64,000 nucleotides of DNA from Amycolatopsis sp. DSM 110486 (GCF_019468465.1 NZ_CP080519.1:10347001-10411000); one strand, 5' to 3'; counted from the stretch's first letter, positions 41,274 to 49,326 are shown. The notes: generated by a model not told the origin, from the sequence alone. Translations and numbers: made by a program.

Positions 41274-41737
41274 GACTCGACCGTCCTTTCCGGACGGATG
41301 AACAGTCTTCGCGCGAGCGCCATGCCGGCGACGACCGCGAGCAGCGCCGCCACGAGCGTGCCCGCGAGGTAGCCGAACGCGAGCCCGACCGTGCCCGGCC
41401 GCAGCAGCCCGTGGATCTCGACGACGTAGGTCGAGAACGTGGTGTAGCCGCCCAGGATCCCGACCCCGGCGAACGGCCGCACCAGCCGGTGCGCGGTCCA
41501 CGCCTCGGTGACCGCGACCATGAGCACGCCGATGAGGAAGCAGCCCGAGACGTTGATCAGGAACGTCGCCAGCGGGAAGTGCCCGGGTGCGGTGGGCAGC
41601 AGTTCCGCGAGGCCGTACCGCGCGAGCGCGCCGAGGCCGCCGCCGAGGGCGACCGCGGCGAGGACCGGCGCGTTCTCCCGCACGGCCGTGCGGCGCCACA
41701 GCGGCGTCCGTTGGGAAGACCCAGGTGATTCGGGCAC
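41270..41737 (-). CDS. crcB: CrcB/FluC fluoride channel subunit, second gene
   Basis: The 155-residue protein has the same family motifs, VALGGGLGALARYGLAELLP, FPLATFLINVSGCFLIGVLM and GVGILGGYTTFSTYVVEIHG, with the Asn and Phe-box residues present. GTG at 41737 is chosen for the GGAGAC eight bases upstream, which gives about 25 extra N-terminal residues rich in polar residues compared with E. coli CrcB. It is the first gene of the pair and overlaps the next as GTGA. I see no fluoride riboswitch in the roughly 120 bp upstream. Confidence 0.92.
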   Translation of the reverse strand: MPESPGSSQRTPLWRRTAVRENAPVLAAVALGGGLGALARYGLAELLPTAPGHFPLATFLINVSGCFLIGVLMVAVTEAWTAHRLVRPFAGVGILGGYTTFSTYVVEIHGLLRPGTVGLAFGYLAGTLVAALLAVVAGMALARRLFIRPERTVES

Positions 41738-41857
41738 AGCGTCTCCTACTCCACGTGGGCATGCTAACGCCCTCGGTTCGAGTAGGGACTGTTGGCAGCG
41801 AGTGCTGCGGTTGTCCGGAAGGCCCGGAGCGGCGAGCCCCACCGCCGCGCGAGCAGC

Positions 41858-42535
41858 TTAGCGGACCAGATCCGCCGGCGTGCGCAGCGCCGTCAACGCG
41901 GGCGCGAACATGGTGGACTTGATCGCCCCGAGCGTGCCGCGGTCCTTGCCCGCCAGCGGAGCGACGACCTCGGTCGCAGTGCTGACCAGCGCGGCCTCGT
42001 CGGCCGTCGCGTCGACCAGGCCCAGCTCCCGGGCCTGCGGGCCGCCGAAACGGCGCCCGGTGGTCATCGACGCGACCGCCGTGGCCGGCGTGACCTTGGC
42101 CTGGATGAGCGCGGCCATGCCGGGTGTGAACGGGATGTTGATGTCGGCCTCGGGGAAGCAGAAGAACCCGCGGTCGGTGCGCATCACGCGGAAGTCGTGG
42201 GCCATCGCCAGCATCGCGCCGGCCCCGAACGCGTGCCCGTTCACCGCCGCGACGGTCGGCACCGGCAGCGCGAGCACGCGGGCGAGCAGCTCGTGGACGT
42301 CGGTGACGTACTTGCCGGCTTCGTCACCGTGGGTGGTCAGCCACTCGAGGTCGAGGCCGTTGGAGTAGAACTTGCCGCTGCCCGTGGTCACGAGCGCGGC
42401 GGGCGCGGAGCCGGTCGTGACGGTGTCGAGGTGGGTGTTCACCTCCTCCAGCCACGCGGGTGAAAACCGGTTCTCGTCGGCGCCGAAGTCGAGGACGCGG
42501 ACGCGGACGGCATCGTGGCTAGTCAGTGCGGGCAT
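41858..42535 (-). CDS. Enoyl-CoA hydratase/isomerase family protein, ECI-like
   Basis: The 225-residue protein has the crotonase fold. Family features are GSGKFYSNGLDLEWL, the oxyanion loop GHAFGAGAMLAMAHDFRVMR, and FPEADINIPFTPGMAALIQA. The glutamate in the FPEADI segment and the shorter length resemble delta3-delta2-enoyl-CoA isomerase (ECI/PECI-type) rather than a full hydratase, which would have a second glutamate near residue 144. ATG at 42535 has GAAAAGGAC upstream. The TetR gene lies just upstream on the same strand, 14 bp away, and is probably its regulator and operon mate. Confidence 0.88.
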   Translation of the reverse strand: MPALTSHDAVRVRVLDFGADENRFSPAWLEEVNTHLDTVTTGSAPAALVTTGSGKFYSNGLDLEWLTTHGDEAGKYVTDVHELLARVLALPVPTVAAVNGHAFGAGAMLAMAHDFRVMRTDRGFFCFPEADINIPFTPGMAALIQAKVTPATAVASMTTGRRFGGPQARELGLVDATADEAALVSTATEVVAPLAGKDRGTLGAIKSTMFAPALTALRTPADLVR

Positions 42536-42549
42536 CGCGAGAGTCCTTT

Positions 42550-43188
42550 TCAGCCGGTGGTTGCGGTACGGGACGAACGCCGCTTCGGCGGCGGGAGAGC
42601 GAGCACCGCGCGGACGGCGGCGGCGAGCCGACGGCGGCTGTCCTCGCCGACGCGGCCTTCGGCCAGCTCACGGCGGTAGATCGCGCTCGGCAGGTCGACG
42701 ACACACGTGGTGATCACCTCGACGGCCACGCCGTCGCCGCGCTGCCACAGCTCGCGCGCGAGGCGCACGAGCAGGCGCACCAGGCGTTTGTCCAGCGCGT
42801 GCAGCGCGTCGGCGACCTCGTCGGGCAGCTGCGGGCCGAGCACGCGGTCGGGTGAGACGGTGATCATCAGGCGCGCGGCGTCGGGGCGCCGCGCAGCCAC
42901 GACGGCCGGCGCGTCGGCCGCGGCGACCACGGCCGAGACCGGGCCGGCCTCGGCCAGCGCGGCGTCGACCAGGCCCTCCTGCACGTCGACGAAGTGGGTC
43001 GCGGCCCGCAGCCAAGCGCGCCCGACGAGCGCGGGCAGCGAGCCGAAGCTGTGGTAGATCACGCTGTTGGGCACGCCGGCGGCGAGCGCGAGCCCGCGCG
43101 CGGTGACCTCTTCCGGACCGCGCTCGGCGACGAGCCGCTCGGCGACGTCGAGCAGCCGTTCGGGGTCGTGGATCCGCGGCCTGGGCAC
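42550..43188 (-). CDS. TetR-family transcriptional regulator
   Basis: The 212-residue protein begins VPRPRIHDPERLLDVAERLV with the helix-turn-helix VTARGLALAAGVPNSVIYHS FGS over residues 25-55. The C-terminal domain is helical with TetR_C-like sequence; no close subfamily is recognised. GTG at 43188 is used, because the upstream open extension to 43242 runs through a large inverted repeat that is probably its operator. A few bases separate the repeat from the start codon, so the mRNA may have a very short leader. It lies next to the enoyl-CoA isomerase gene, which is the obvious target. Confidence 0.9.
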   Translation of the reverse strand: MPRPRIHDPERLLDVAERLVAERGPEEVTARGLALAAGVPNSVIYHSFGSLPALVGRAWLRAATHFVDVQEGLVDAALAEAGPVSAVVAAADAPAVVAARRPDAARLMITVSPDRVLGPQLPDEVADALHALDKRLVRLLVRLARELWQRGDGVAVEVITTCVVDLPSAIYRRELAEGRVGEDSRRRLAAAVRAVLALPPPKRRSSRTATTG

Positions 43189-43196
43189 GAACCCGA

Positions 43197-43254
43197 GAGT
43201 AAAGGAACACGCGCTCCACAACAACGGTGTTGTGGAGCACACGTTCCTCTACTC
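43197..43254. repeat. Long inverted repeat between TetR gene and CBM48 gene
   Basis: Arms 43197-43223 and 43228-43254 pair at 23 of 27 positions with a four-base loop (ACGG). The inner 10 bp on each side (CTCCACAACA/TGTTGTGGAG) are perfect. The element includes the stop codon of the CBM48 gene (43249) and lies eight bases before the TetR gene start. On the transcribed strand it ends CCTTTACTC, so it could be both a terminator for the CBM48 gene and the TetR operator. Confidence 0.75.
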
Positions 43255-43530
43255 GGCGACGAACACGCAGTCGTGCCCGTCGCGGATGGTCACGTCGGGG
43301 TCGTCGAGCCACTGCCCGCCCGTCGCGAGGTAGCGGAAGCGCAGCTTCACACCAGGCCGCACCTCGACGGCGGCCGAGCGCGTGCCGTTGGACCGCTTGC
43401 GCATCTCGTGGCACCCGGGCTGCCAGTCGTTGAAGTCGCCGACCACGCTGACGGGCCCCGGCGGGGTGTCGAGCGGGAGGACGAACGTCACCTTCCGCAC
43501 CCCGCCGCCACCTCGGCTGGTCTTGATCAC
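43249..43530 (-). CDS. Isoamylase early-set (CBM48-like) domain protein
   Basis: This 93-residue protein is a single immunoglobulin-like E-set domain of the glycogen-binding type: VRKVTFVLPLDTPPGPVSVV, then GDFNDWQPGCHEMRKRSNGT, and the end LRFRYLATGGQWLDDPDVTI. The VVGDFNDW motif is the hallmark of CBM48/AMPK-beta domains. Enzymes such as GlgB carry it as an N-terminal part, but here it stands alone without a catalytic domain. It may bind glycogen or starch and recruit other proteins. GTG at 43530 has GAAGGGAAG upstream. Confidence 0.88.
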   Translation of the reverse strand: MIKTSRGGGGVRKVTFVLPLDTPPGPVSVVGDFNDWQPGCHEMRKRSNGTRSAAVEVRPGVKLRFRYLATGGQWLDDPDVTIRDGHDCVFVAE

Positions 43531-43625
43531 GAGCGCTTCCCTTCGCTTTCCGGCTGGTTGCACCGAAAAGCGTTCCACGCGTTCGGGCTCGCGGGCGTGA
43601 GAACCGCCTGCCCGTCCGGGTGAAC

Positions 43626-44651
43626 TCACGCCGTGCGGCCGGGGACGACCTTCACCGTCTTGTTCGGGAATCGGCGTTCCACATGGGACTTCGCGGCCGA
43701 TGCCGGGGTCACGTAGATCGTTTCTTCCTTGTCCTGCAACGGTCGCAGCACCGTGCGCATGAACTCGCGACGGTCTTCGAGGTACGGCCCGAGCACGTCC
43801 TCGCCCGCCGGGCACACCGCCATGCAGTAGGCCGCCTTGTAGTTGGCCTTGAAGGAAAGGCTTTGCCACATCGACGCGTTCTCGGAATCGGTGACGCGCT
43901 CGCGGAACTCCGCGCCGTCGGCACTGTCGGCCACGGTTTCCACCCAGTCGGTGAACCCGCCCATGAACTCGCGGTAGTTGTGCGTGGAGCAGGCGGCCCA
44001 GTCGAACTCGCCCGTCTTGGCGATGGCGCCGACGGGGCACGCGGCCACGCACAGCTTGCACTCCACGCAGGGGTTGTAGTCCAGCGCCTCACCGTAGCCG
44101 GTCACCTCGGCGTCGACGAGCAGCGTGGCCAGCAGCACGAAGTTGCCGAACTTCGGGTGGATCACGTTGCGGTGCAGGCCCATCACGCCGAGACCGGCCG
44201 CGACCGCGACGGTCTTGTGCGCCACCACCCAGATCCGGCCGGGGAAGCGGTCCATCTCCATCGGGAAGGTCGCCGACGGGTTGAGCGCGCGGTAGCCGGC
44301 GTCCTGCAGCTCGCGGGTGATCGTGCGAGCCGCCTCGTTGATGATCTCACCACTGCGGTGGAACTCCTGGTTCGCGACGCTGCGTGCCGGCGTGCGCACG
44401 TTGTCGCGGTTCATCCGCACGACGAGCGAGACGAGGCTGCGCGTGCCGGGCAGCGCGGCGAGCGCGTGCGGCCGCTCCCCCGCCAGGTCGGGGTGTTCCA
44501 GCGGCACAGCCGCGACGTCGTCGGCGCCCGCGGCCAGCGCCAGCTCGCGCAGCCACGCGGCGTCGATCGGACCGGGCTTCGGCCGGGTGCCGCGCTCCAG
44601 CACGGCCCGCACCGACGGGTGGGCGGCGAGTTTGCGCGGCAGCTCGGTCAC
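43626..44651 (-). CDS. 4Fe-4S protein related to epoxyqueuosine reductase (QueG-like)
   Basis: The 341-residue protein starts at a GTG with GGAGG upstream. The N-terminal half has QueG-like elements (WLRELALAAGADDVAAVPLE, LGVMGLHRNVIHPKFGNFVL, TLLVDAEVTGYGEAL) and is followed by a complete cluster motif CVECKLCVAACPVGAI, then spaced cysteines including AAYCMAVCPAGEDVLGPY. This is the arrangement of the cobalamin-dependent epoxyqueuosine reductase and reductive dehalogenase relatives. The second cluster has unusual spacing, and the C-terminal HEAT-like repeat of QueG is absent. Thus it may not act on tRNA. It could reduce another compound with flavodoxin or ferredoxin electrons. Confidence 0.75.
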   Translation of the reverse strand: MTELPRKLAAHPSVRAVLERGTRPKPGPIDAAWLRELALAAGADDVAAVPLEHPDLAGERPHALAALPGTRSLVSLVVRMNRDNVRTPARSVANQEFHRSGEIINEAARTITRELQDAGYRALNPSATFPMEMDRFPGRIWVVAHKTVAVAAGLGVMGLHRNVIHPKFGNFVLLATLLVDAEVTGYGEALDYNPCVECKLCVAACPVGAIAKTGEFDWAACSTHNYREFMGGFTDWVETVADSADGAEFRERVTDSENASMWQSLSFKANYKAAYCMAVCPAGEDVLGPYLEDRREFMRTVLRPLQDKEETIYVTPASAAKSHVERRFPNKTVKVVPGRTA

Positions 44652-44760
44652 GAGGAGTCCTCCTTCGGTAGGAATTTCCAACCAACGGTCCCACGTGCTG
44701 AGTCTGATAACAAGACCGAGCCTGCCGCGGCGGGAACGCACCCGCGCCGCGGCGCCGGGC

Positions 44761-46101
44761 TCAGCCGGTGACCGAGATGTCGTCGAGCTGCTCGGCGGCC
44801 GGGCGGACCGGGTAGAGATCACCTCCCGGCGGGGCGGGAATGTGCGGGAGCGCGGCCCTCGCCTGGGCGTCACCCGCGTCGGCGGCGGCGTGGACGCTGT
44901 CGAGCGCCGCGTACTGCAGGAAGTTCAGGTCGGGCAGCGGCCACTGCGACGCCCCGCCGGTCGCGGCGGGCAGCAGGTGGTCGACGGCCTTGAACAGGCT
45001 GCCGCCCTCCGGCGTCCGGTAGGCCCACAGGTCCACGCCGACGTGGCGGCCGATCTGCGCGAGGCGAGTCAGCGCGACGAGGTTGAACGTGTGGTAGTGG
45101 AAGCTGCGCGTGCGCGTCGACTCCTCGGGCTGGCTGCCGTCGGCCGCGATCTGGTGGTCGAGGCGGGTTTTCTCGGCGTCGACGACGATCTGCTTCGTGA
45201 GCGCCTTGTCGCCGGTGTAGAGCGCGATGCCGGCGGAGAGCATGTCGTAGAACGATCCGTGGTTGTTGGTCTCGGCGGCTTCGTCCGTGCCGTTCTTGCT
45301 CGTGCGCAGCCAGGTCAGGAAGTCGCCCGACCAGCCTTTCATCGCCGTGGCGTCGGTCTTCGACCAGCCGGGCGCGCCCGAGTCGAGGATTCGCGCCGCG
45401 TCGAGGACCTGGGTGAAGGTGTAGGCGAACTCGATGATGCCGATGCCGCGGCCGTCGTTCTTGCACGGGATGCCCTGGGCGAAGTTCAGGTTCGGGTTCA
45501 TCTTCGTGGCCGCGTCGAGGAACCAGGTGCGCAGGTCGAGGGCCGCGCGCTGCGCGTACTCGGGCTTGCGCGTGTAGAACCAGGCGAGCGAGAGCTGGTA
45601 GATCGAGCTGAACGCGGTGAGCCGCTCGGCCTTGTCGGGGACGGCGGTGGTCTCGGGGTTGAGCACGCCGTCGCGCTGGACGTAGGGGCAGCCCTGCGGG
45701 TTGTCGGCCGTCGCGGGCTGGCTGGGCCACCAGTACGGCGCGAGGCTCAGGTAGTCGTGCTTGTCGCCGCTCGGCGGCACGCGCTCCTTGTCGACGACCG
45801 TCCACGGGCCCTTGGTGAGCGCCGTGTCGGCCTGCTTGAGGAGGTCGGTCAGGGACGTGCGCAGGGTTCTGTCGCCGAGCAGCAACCCGACGCGATTCTT
45901 CGTCAGCCGCGCCCCGTCGAGCACGACGGTGTCGGGCCGGCACGCGAGCGAGACGATCGGCAGGTCGCACACCGACTTCGGTGGCTGCTGCGCCGGGGCG
46001 GCTCCGGCCGCGCCCGCGGTGGTGGTGAGCAGGCCGGCGACGGTGGCGAAGACGAGGGAGATCCGACCCAGCCGGAAACGGGACCGTGAAGGAGGCAGCA
46101 C
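44761..46101 (-). CDS. Secreted alginate lyase-family protein (PL5-like)
   Basis: The 446-residue protein has a signal peptide (RFRLGRISLVFATVAGLLTT) cleaved after AGAAGA near residue 35. The mature domain is an (alpha/alpha) toroid, with DYLSLAPYWWPSQPATADNP, RAALDLRTWFLDAATKMNPN, and the active-site-like NNHGSFYDM and RSFHYHTFNLVALTRLAQ motifs. These match the alginate_lyase domain proteins, which include PL5-type lyases and related uronate-degrading enzymes. The NNHGS motif carries the conserved catalytic Asn/His. GTG at 46101 has CGGAG upstream. It is divergent from the LuxR-type regulator. Confidence 0.85.
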   Translation of the reverse strand: MLPPSRSRFRLGRISLVFATVAGLLTTTAGAAGAAPAQQPPKSVCDLPIVSLACRPDTVVLDGARLTKNRVGLLLGDRTLRTSLTDLLKQADTALTKGPWTVVDKERVPPSGDKHDYLSLAPYWWPSQPATADNPQGCPYVQRDGVLNPETTAVPDKAERLTAFSSIYQLSLAWFYTRKPEYAQRAALDLRTWFLDAATKMNPNLNFAQGIPCKNDGRGIGIIEFAYTFTQVLDAARILDSGAPGWSKTDATAMKGWSGDFLTWLRTSKNGTDEAAETNNHGSFYDMLSAGIALYTGDKALTKQIVVDAEKTRLDHQIAADGSQPEESTRTRSFHYHTFNLVALTRLAQIGRHVGVDLWAYRTPEGGSLFKAVDHLLPAATGGASQWPLPDLNFLQYAALDSVHAAADAGDAQARAALPHIPAPPGGDLYPVRPAAEQLDDISVTG

Positions 46102-46117
46102 TGCAACTCCGTTCAAG

Positions 46118-46138
46118 TATCTGAATACCTGGCAGATA
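46118..46138. promoter_or_regulatory. Inverted repeat in the divergent promoter of the alginate lyase-like gene
   Basis: TATCTG-N9-CAGATA is a perfect 6-bp inverted repeat, 17 bp upstream of the lyase start and 123 bp before the LuxR-type ATPase gene. Its AT-rich surroundings stand out against the high-GC background. It may be a repressor site; no clear regulator is adjacent except the LuxR-type protein. Confidence 0.4.
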
Positions 46139-46260
46139 TGTGAATTCAACTTAGGGAGTCGAACACGGGGAGCCCAGTCGGCAGCACGGCCTGGCGTTAC
46201 GAAACCACAGAACCAGGCGCATCAATTGGCCAATGGCGGCGTTACATCTAGGCTTCCGCC

Positions 46261-48426
46261 ATGTCGACGCTCTGCCTCACCTGCGGTGCACCGTTGCCGG
46301 CAGCGGCCGGGCGTCAGGGCGGACGACGGCCGCGGTTCTGCTCCGGCGCTTGCCGCCAGCGCGCATACCGGCGGCGGGTACGGGCGCGTCGGCCGGGTGC
46401 CGGGTGCACCGGCCGGAAAGCTGAGACGGCGACGCTGCGCCGGCTGCTCACGGGCCACCGGCTCGTGACGATCACGGGCCCGGCCGGCGTCGGCAAGACG
46501 CGGCTCGCGGCAGAGCTGACCGGCGCGGTGCGCGTCGATCCGTCCACTGTGGAGCTTCCGGCCGAGCTCGGGGACCTGCTCGTGCTGGACGGCTGCGAAG
46601 ACGGGCTCGACGCGTGCGCGGCACTCGTCACGCGGCTGCTGCGTGAGCGCCCGGGCCTGCGGGTGGTGGCCACGAGCCGCGTCGCGCTCGGGGTCGAGGG
46701 TGAGCAGGTGCTGCCGCTGCGCGGCCTCTCCCCCGCCGACGCGGCCCAGCTGCTCGTGGAGCGGATCCACCTGCTGGACCCGTTCCTCACCGTTGCGCCG
46801 GCCGACGTCACGGAATTGTGCCGCGTGCTCGAAGGGGTGCCGGCGGCGCTGGAGCTGGCCGCGCCGCGCGTGCGGCTTCTGGGCGCGGCCGGGGCGGCCG
46901 AAGGCCTGACGACCGCCCTCGACCTGGCCCCGGGCAAGGTGCGCGCGGACCTCGAGAGCGACCACCGGCGGCTTTCGCCCGCCGAACGCGAGGCGTGGCA
47001 CCGGCTTTCGGTGCTGCCCGGTCCGTTCGACCCGGAGCTGGCGGCCGTTCTGGGCGCCGGACCCGAGGTGCTGGAGCGGCTGGTCGCGGTGTCGCTGCTG
47101 GTGCCCGAGCCCGCCGCCGACGGCACGACCGGGCTGCGGCTGTGGGCGGCCGCGCGCGCGTTCGGCCGCGAGGCACTCGACGCCGAGGGTGGCACCGACG
47201 CCGCGTTCGAACTGCTGACGGCCCACCTCGTGGCTCAGGTCGAGCCGCACCTGCCGGCTTTCCTCCTGCCCGACGGTCTCTGCCGGCGGCTCGTCGCGCG
47301 CGCCGAGCCCGTGCTCGCGGTGATCCGCCGGCTCACCGGCCGCGGCGACGCCCGGCTCGCGGTGCTGGCGTGCGGGCTCGCGCGGTCGTGGCTCGCGCTG
47401 GGCCGCAACCTCGCCGACAGCGAACGGTTGCTGCGCGAAGCTCTGCCGCACGTCGCCGATCGGCCGGACCTCACCGCGTCGCTGCTGGCCGGGCTGTGCA
47501 GGGCCGCGCACCGCGCCGGCCGGTACGCCGAGCAGCTGCGCTTCGGGGAAGCGGCATTGGCGCTGGAGTCCACACTGGACCGCCCTGCTCGGGTCGCCTC
47601 GGTCCTCGACCTGCTCGCCGCCGGGCTGCGCGCGTCGGGAGCGGACGCCGCCGCGCGCTGCCACGAGGCGTTGGCCATCGCGCGTGGCCTCGCCGATCCG
47701 GCCGTGATCTCGTTGCTGCTCAACGACCTCGCGTGGGGATCCCTGGAATCGGGCGACCTCGACGGCGCCCGCGAAGTGCTGGCCGAAGGCCTGCCCCTCG
47801 CCCGCACCCACGCGACACCCGGCCGGCTCGCGAGCGTGCTGCACACCGCCGGTGCCGTCGCCCTCGCCGCGGGCGACCACGCCACGGCCGAGGCGCGGTT
47901 CGTGGAGGCCCTGCTCGTCACGAACCCCACCGACGGCCTCAAAGTGCCCTACTTCACCGAAGGCGTCGCCGTCGTCCTGACCACCCGAGGCGAACACGAG
48001 CGCGCCCTGAGCCTCTTCGCCTGCGCCGACGCCGTCCGCCGGAGCCTGGGCGCCGGGGCGGAACCCGCGTGGCGCCGGCGGGTCCGCGACGCCCTGGACA
48101 CGGCGACCGCTGGTCTGGACCCGCGCCGTGCTCGGGCGGCCACCCGCGCGGGCGCCCGCATCTCCCTCGCCGCCGCCGTCGCCCACGCCCTCGACGCGAG
48201 CGCGCACTTCCACGCCACGGGCCACGGCGGGCTGACCCCCCAGGAGCACACCGTCGCCGCCCTGGTGACCGACGGCCTGACCAACCAGCAGATCGCGCGC
48301 CGCCTCGGCATCGCGCCCCGCACGGTCGCCACCCACTTGGAACGCATCCGCGCCAAACTGGGCGTGCGCCCCCGCTCGGCGCTGGCCGCGTGGTTCACCC
48401 GCACGACAGCCGAAACCGACTACTAG
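46261..48426 (+). CDS. LuxR-type ATPase regulator with N-terminal zinc motif
   Basis: The 721-residue protein begins with cysteines C5, C8, C27 and C31 (CLTCGAP, then RFCSGACRQRAYRRR), a small zinc-binding knuckle. An NB-ARC/AAA-type ATPase domain follows with Walker A GPAGVGKTR at 73-81 and Walker B-like LLVLDGCEDG, then winged-helix and TPR-like repeats (about 300-620), ending with LuxR helix-turn-helix LTPQEHTVAALVTDGLTNQQ and IAPRTVATHLERIRAKLGV. This is the LuxR/LAL-type architecture, except for the added zinc knuckle. ATG at 46261 is preceded by TAGGCTTCC, so the ribosome site is weak. It may control the divergent alginate lyase-like gene. Confidence 0.85.
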   Translation: MSTLCLTCGAPLPAAAGRQGGRRPRFCSGACRQRAYRRRVRARRPGAGCTGRKAETATLRRLLTGHRLVTITGPAGVGKTRLAAELTGAVRVDPSTVELPAELGDLLVLDGCEDGLDACAALVTRLLRERPGLRVVATSRVALGVEGEQVLPLRGLSPADAAQLLVERIHLLDPFLTVAPADVTELCRVLEGVPAALELAAPRVRLLGAAGAAEGLTTALDLAPGKVRADLESDHRRLSPAEREAWHRLSVLPGPFDPELAAVLGAGPEVLERLVAVSLLVPEPAADGTTGLRLWAAARAFGREALDAEGGTDAAFELLTAHLVAQVEPHLPAFLLPDGLCRRLVARAEPVLAVIRRLTGRGDARLAVLACGLARSWLALGRNLADSERLLREALPHVADRPDLTASLLAGLCRAAHRAGRYAEQLRFGEAALALESTLDRPARVASVLDLLAAGLRASGADAAARCHEALAIARGLADPAVISLLLNDLAWGSLESGDLDGAREVLAEGLPLARTHATPGRLASVLHTAGAVALAAGDHATAEARFVEALLVTNPTDGLKVPYFTEGVAVVLTTRGEHERALSLFACADAVRRSLGAGAEPAWRRRVRDALDTATAGLDPRRARAATRAGARISLAAAVAHALDASAHFHATGHGGLTPQEHTVAALVTDGLTNQQIARRLGIAPRTVATHLERIRAKLGVRPRSALAAWFTRTTAETDY

Positions 48427-48485
48427 AGCGTGTGTCGGGTGGAGAGCGTGCCCACGATGGGGTGATCAAGTCGGACCGCTCGGGC

Positions 48486-48512
48486 TGTCACACGCGCCGG
48501 GGCTGCCTCGTC
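48486..48512 (+). promoter_or_regulatory. ECF41-type promoter candidate
   Basis: TGTCACA at 48486-48492 and CGTC at 48509-48512 with a 16-base spacer match the promoter I recall for ECF41 sigma factors. It lies just upstream of the gene that contains an ECF41 C-terminal half. In ECF41 loci the promoter normally precedes the oxidoreductase-type target gene, in keeping with the dehydrogenase part of the fusion. Confidence 0.6.
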
Positions 48513-48549
48513 TCCCTGACGACAACCGGGCTACCAGATGAGGACCTCC

Positions 48550-49326
48550 ATGCAAGCCATCACCGTCCGCGAACGTGACGCCGGTGTAGCCGGACTGTCC
48601 GTTGAGGACATACCTTGTCCACGCACGGCGGAGAACGACGTTCTCGTCCGGGTGCACGCCGCCGGCTTCACCACCGGCGAGCTGGATTGGCCGGGCACGT
48701 GCAACGACCGTGCCGGCCGGGATCGGACGCCGAGCGTGCCGGGGCACGACGTGTCGGGTGTCGTGGTCGAACTGGGCTACGGCACCACCGGCCTGACCGT
48801 GGGCCAGCTGACCCCACCAGAGCGGGTGGCCTTCGTCCTGCACGACGTCTTCGGCTTCGAGTTCGGCCGGATCGCCGAAGTGCTCGACGTCTCCGTACCC
48901 GGCTCCCGCCAGCTCGCCTCCCGGGCGCGACGGCGAGTGGCCCAGGCGAAGCAGTCCACTCCGGACGCACCGAAGGAGGAACGCGAACGGCTGCTGGCGA
49001 CCTTTCGCGCCGCCTACGAATCCGGTGACCTGACCGACCTGGTCCGGCTCCTGCACCCGGACGCCGTCTACATCACCGACGGCGGCGGCAAGGTCACGGC
49101 GGCACGCAAGATCCTCCGCGGTGCCGAGCGCATGGCCGACGTGATGGTGCGAGTGGGCCGGATGTGGCGACCGGACCACATCGGGTTCATCGAGGTGGGC
49201 GGCGAGCTCGCCCTGATGTGCCATTGGCAGGGCCGCGTCTACTCTGTCGACACCGTGCAGATCACCGACGGCCTGATCACCGCGTACCGCAGGGTGATCA
49301 ACCCGGACAAGCTTTCTCACGTCTGA
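48550..49326 (+). CDS. In-frame fusion of a medium-chain dehydrogenase N-terminus with the back half of an ECF41 sigma factor
   Basis: The 258-residue protein joins two families. Residues 1-86 are the GroES-like N-terminus of a medium-chain alcohol dehydrogenase/quinone reductase (MQAITVRERDAGVAGLSVED, VLVRVHAAGFTTGELDWPGT, PSVPGHDVSGVVVELGYGTT). Residues 87-132 are sigma region 4 (LTPPERVAFVLHDVFGFEFG and RIAEVLDVSVPGSRQLASRA), and 141-258 the SnoaL-like extension with the ECF41 motifs DGGGK (177-181) and NPDKL (251-255). The dehydrogenase Rossmann fold and sigma region 2 are missing. The junction is near 48808. ATG at 48550 has GAGGACC upstream; ATG at 48538 is in frame. A deletion in an ECF41 locus would explain it. 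Confidence 0.82.
   Translation: MQAITVRERDAGVAGLSVEDIPCPRTAENDVLVRVHAAGFTTGELDWPGTCNDRAGRDRTPSVPGHDVSGVVVELGYGTTGLTVGQLTPPERVAFVLHDVFGFEFGRIAEVLDVSVPGSRQLASRARRRVAQAKQSTPDAPKEERERLLATFRAAYESGDLTDLVRLLHPDAVYITDGGGKVTAARKILRGAERMADVMVRVGRMWRPDHIGFIEVGGELALMCHWQGRVYSVDTVQITDGLITAYRRVINPDKLSHV

Noticed and set aside
41765..41790. GGTTCGAGT with a CCCTC/GGG flank, resembling the T arm of a tRNA.
   Set aside because: The stem pairs only three bases, and no acceptor, D or anticodon arm can be drawn around it. It lies in the leader of the crcB pair.
41738..41857. Possible fluoride riboswitch before the crcB genes.
   Set aside because: The conserved pseudoknot sequences of the crcB motif could not be found by eye, and the gap is mostly the 3' end region of the isomerase gene.
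46222..48336. 704-codon open frame antisense to the LuxR-type ATPase gene.
   Set aside because: Low-complexity Arg/Gly/Ala-rich translation with no domain. The opposite strand encodes a full Walker A, TPR-like and LuxR protein.
48427..48485. Possible insertion-sequence end near the fusion gene.
   Set aside because: No inverted terminal repeat, transposase remnant or target duplication could be identified around 48427-48550 or at the 48808 junction.
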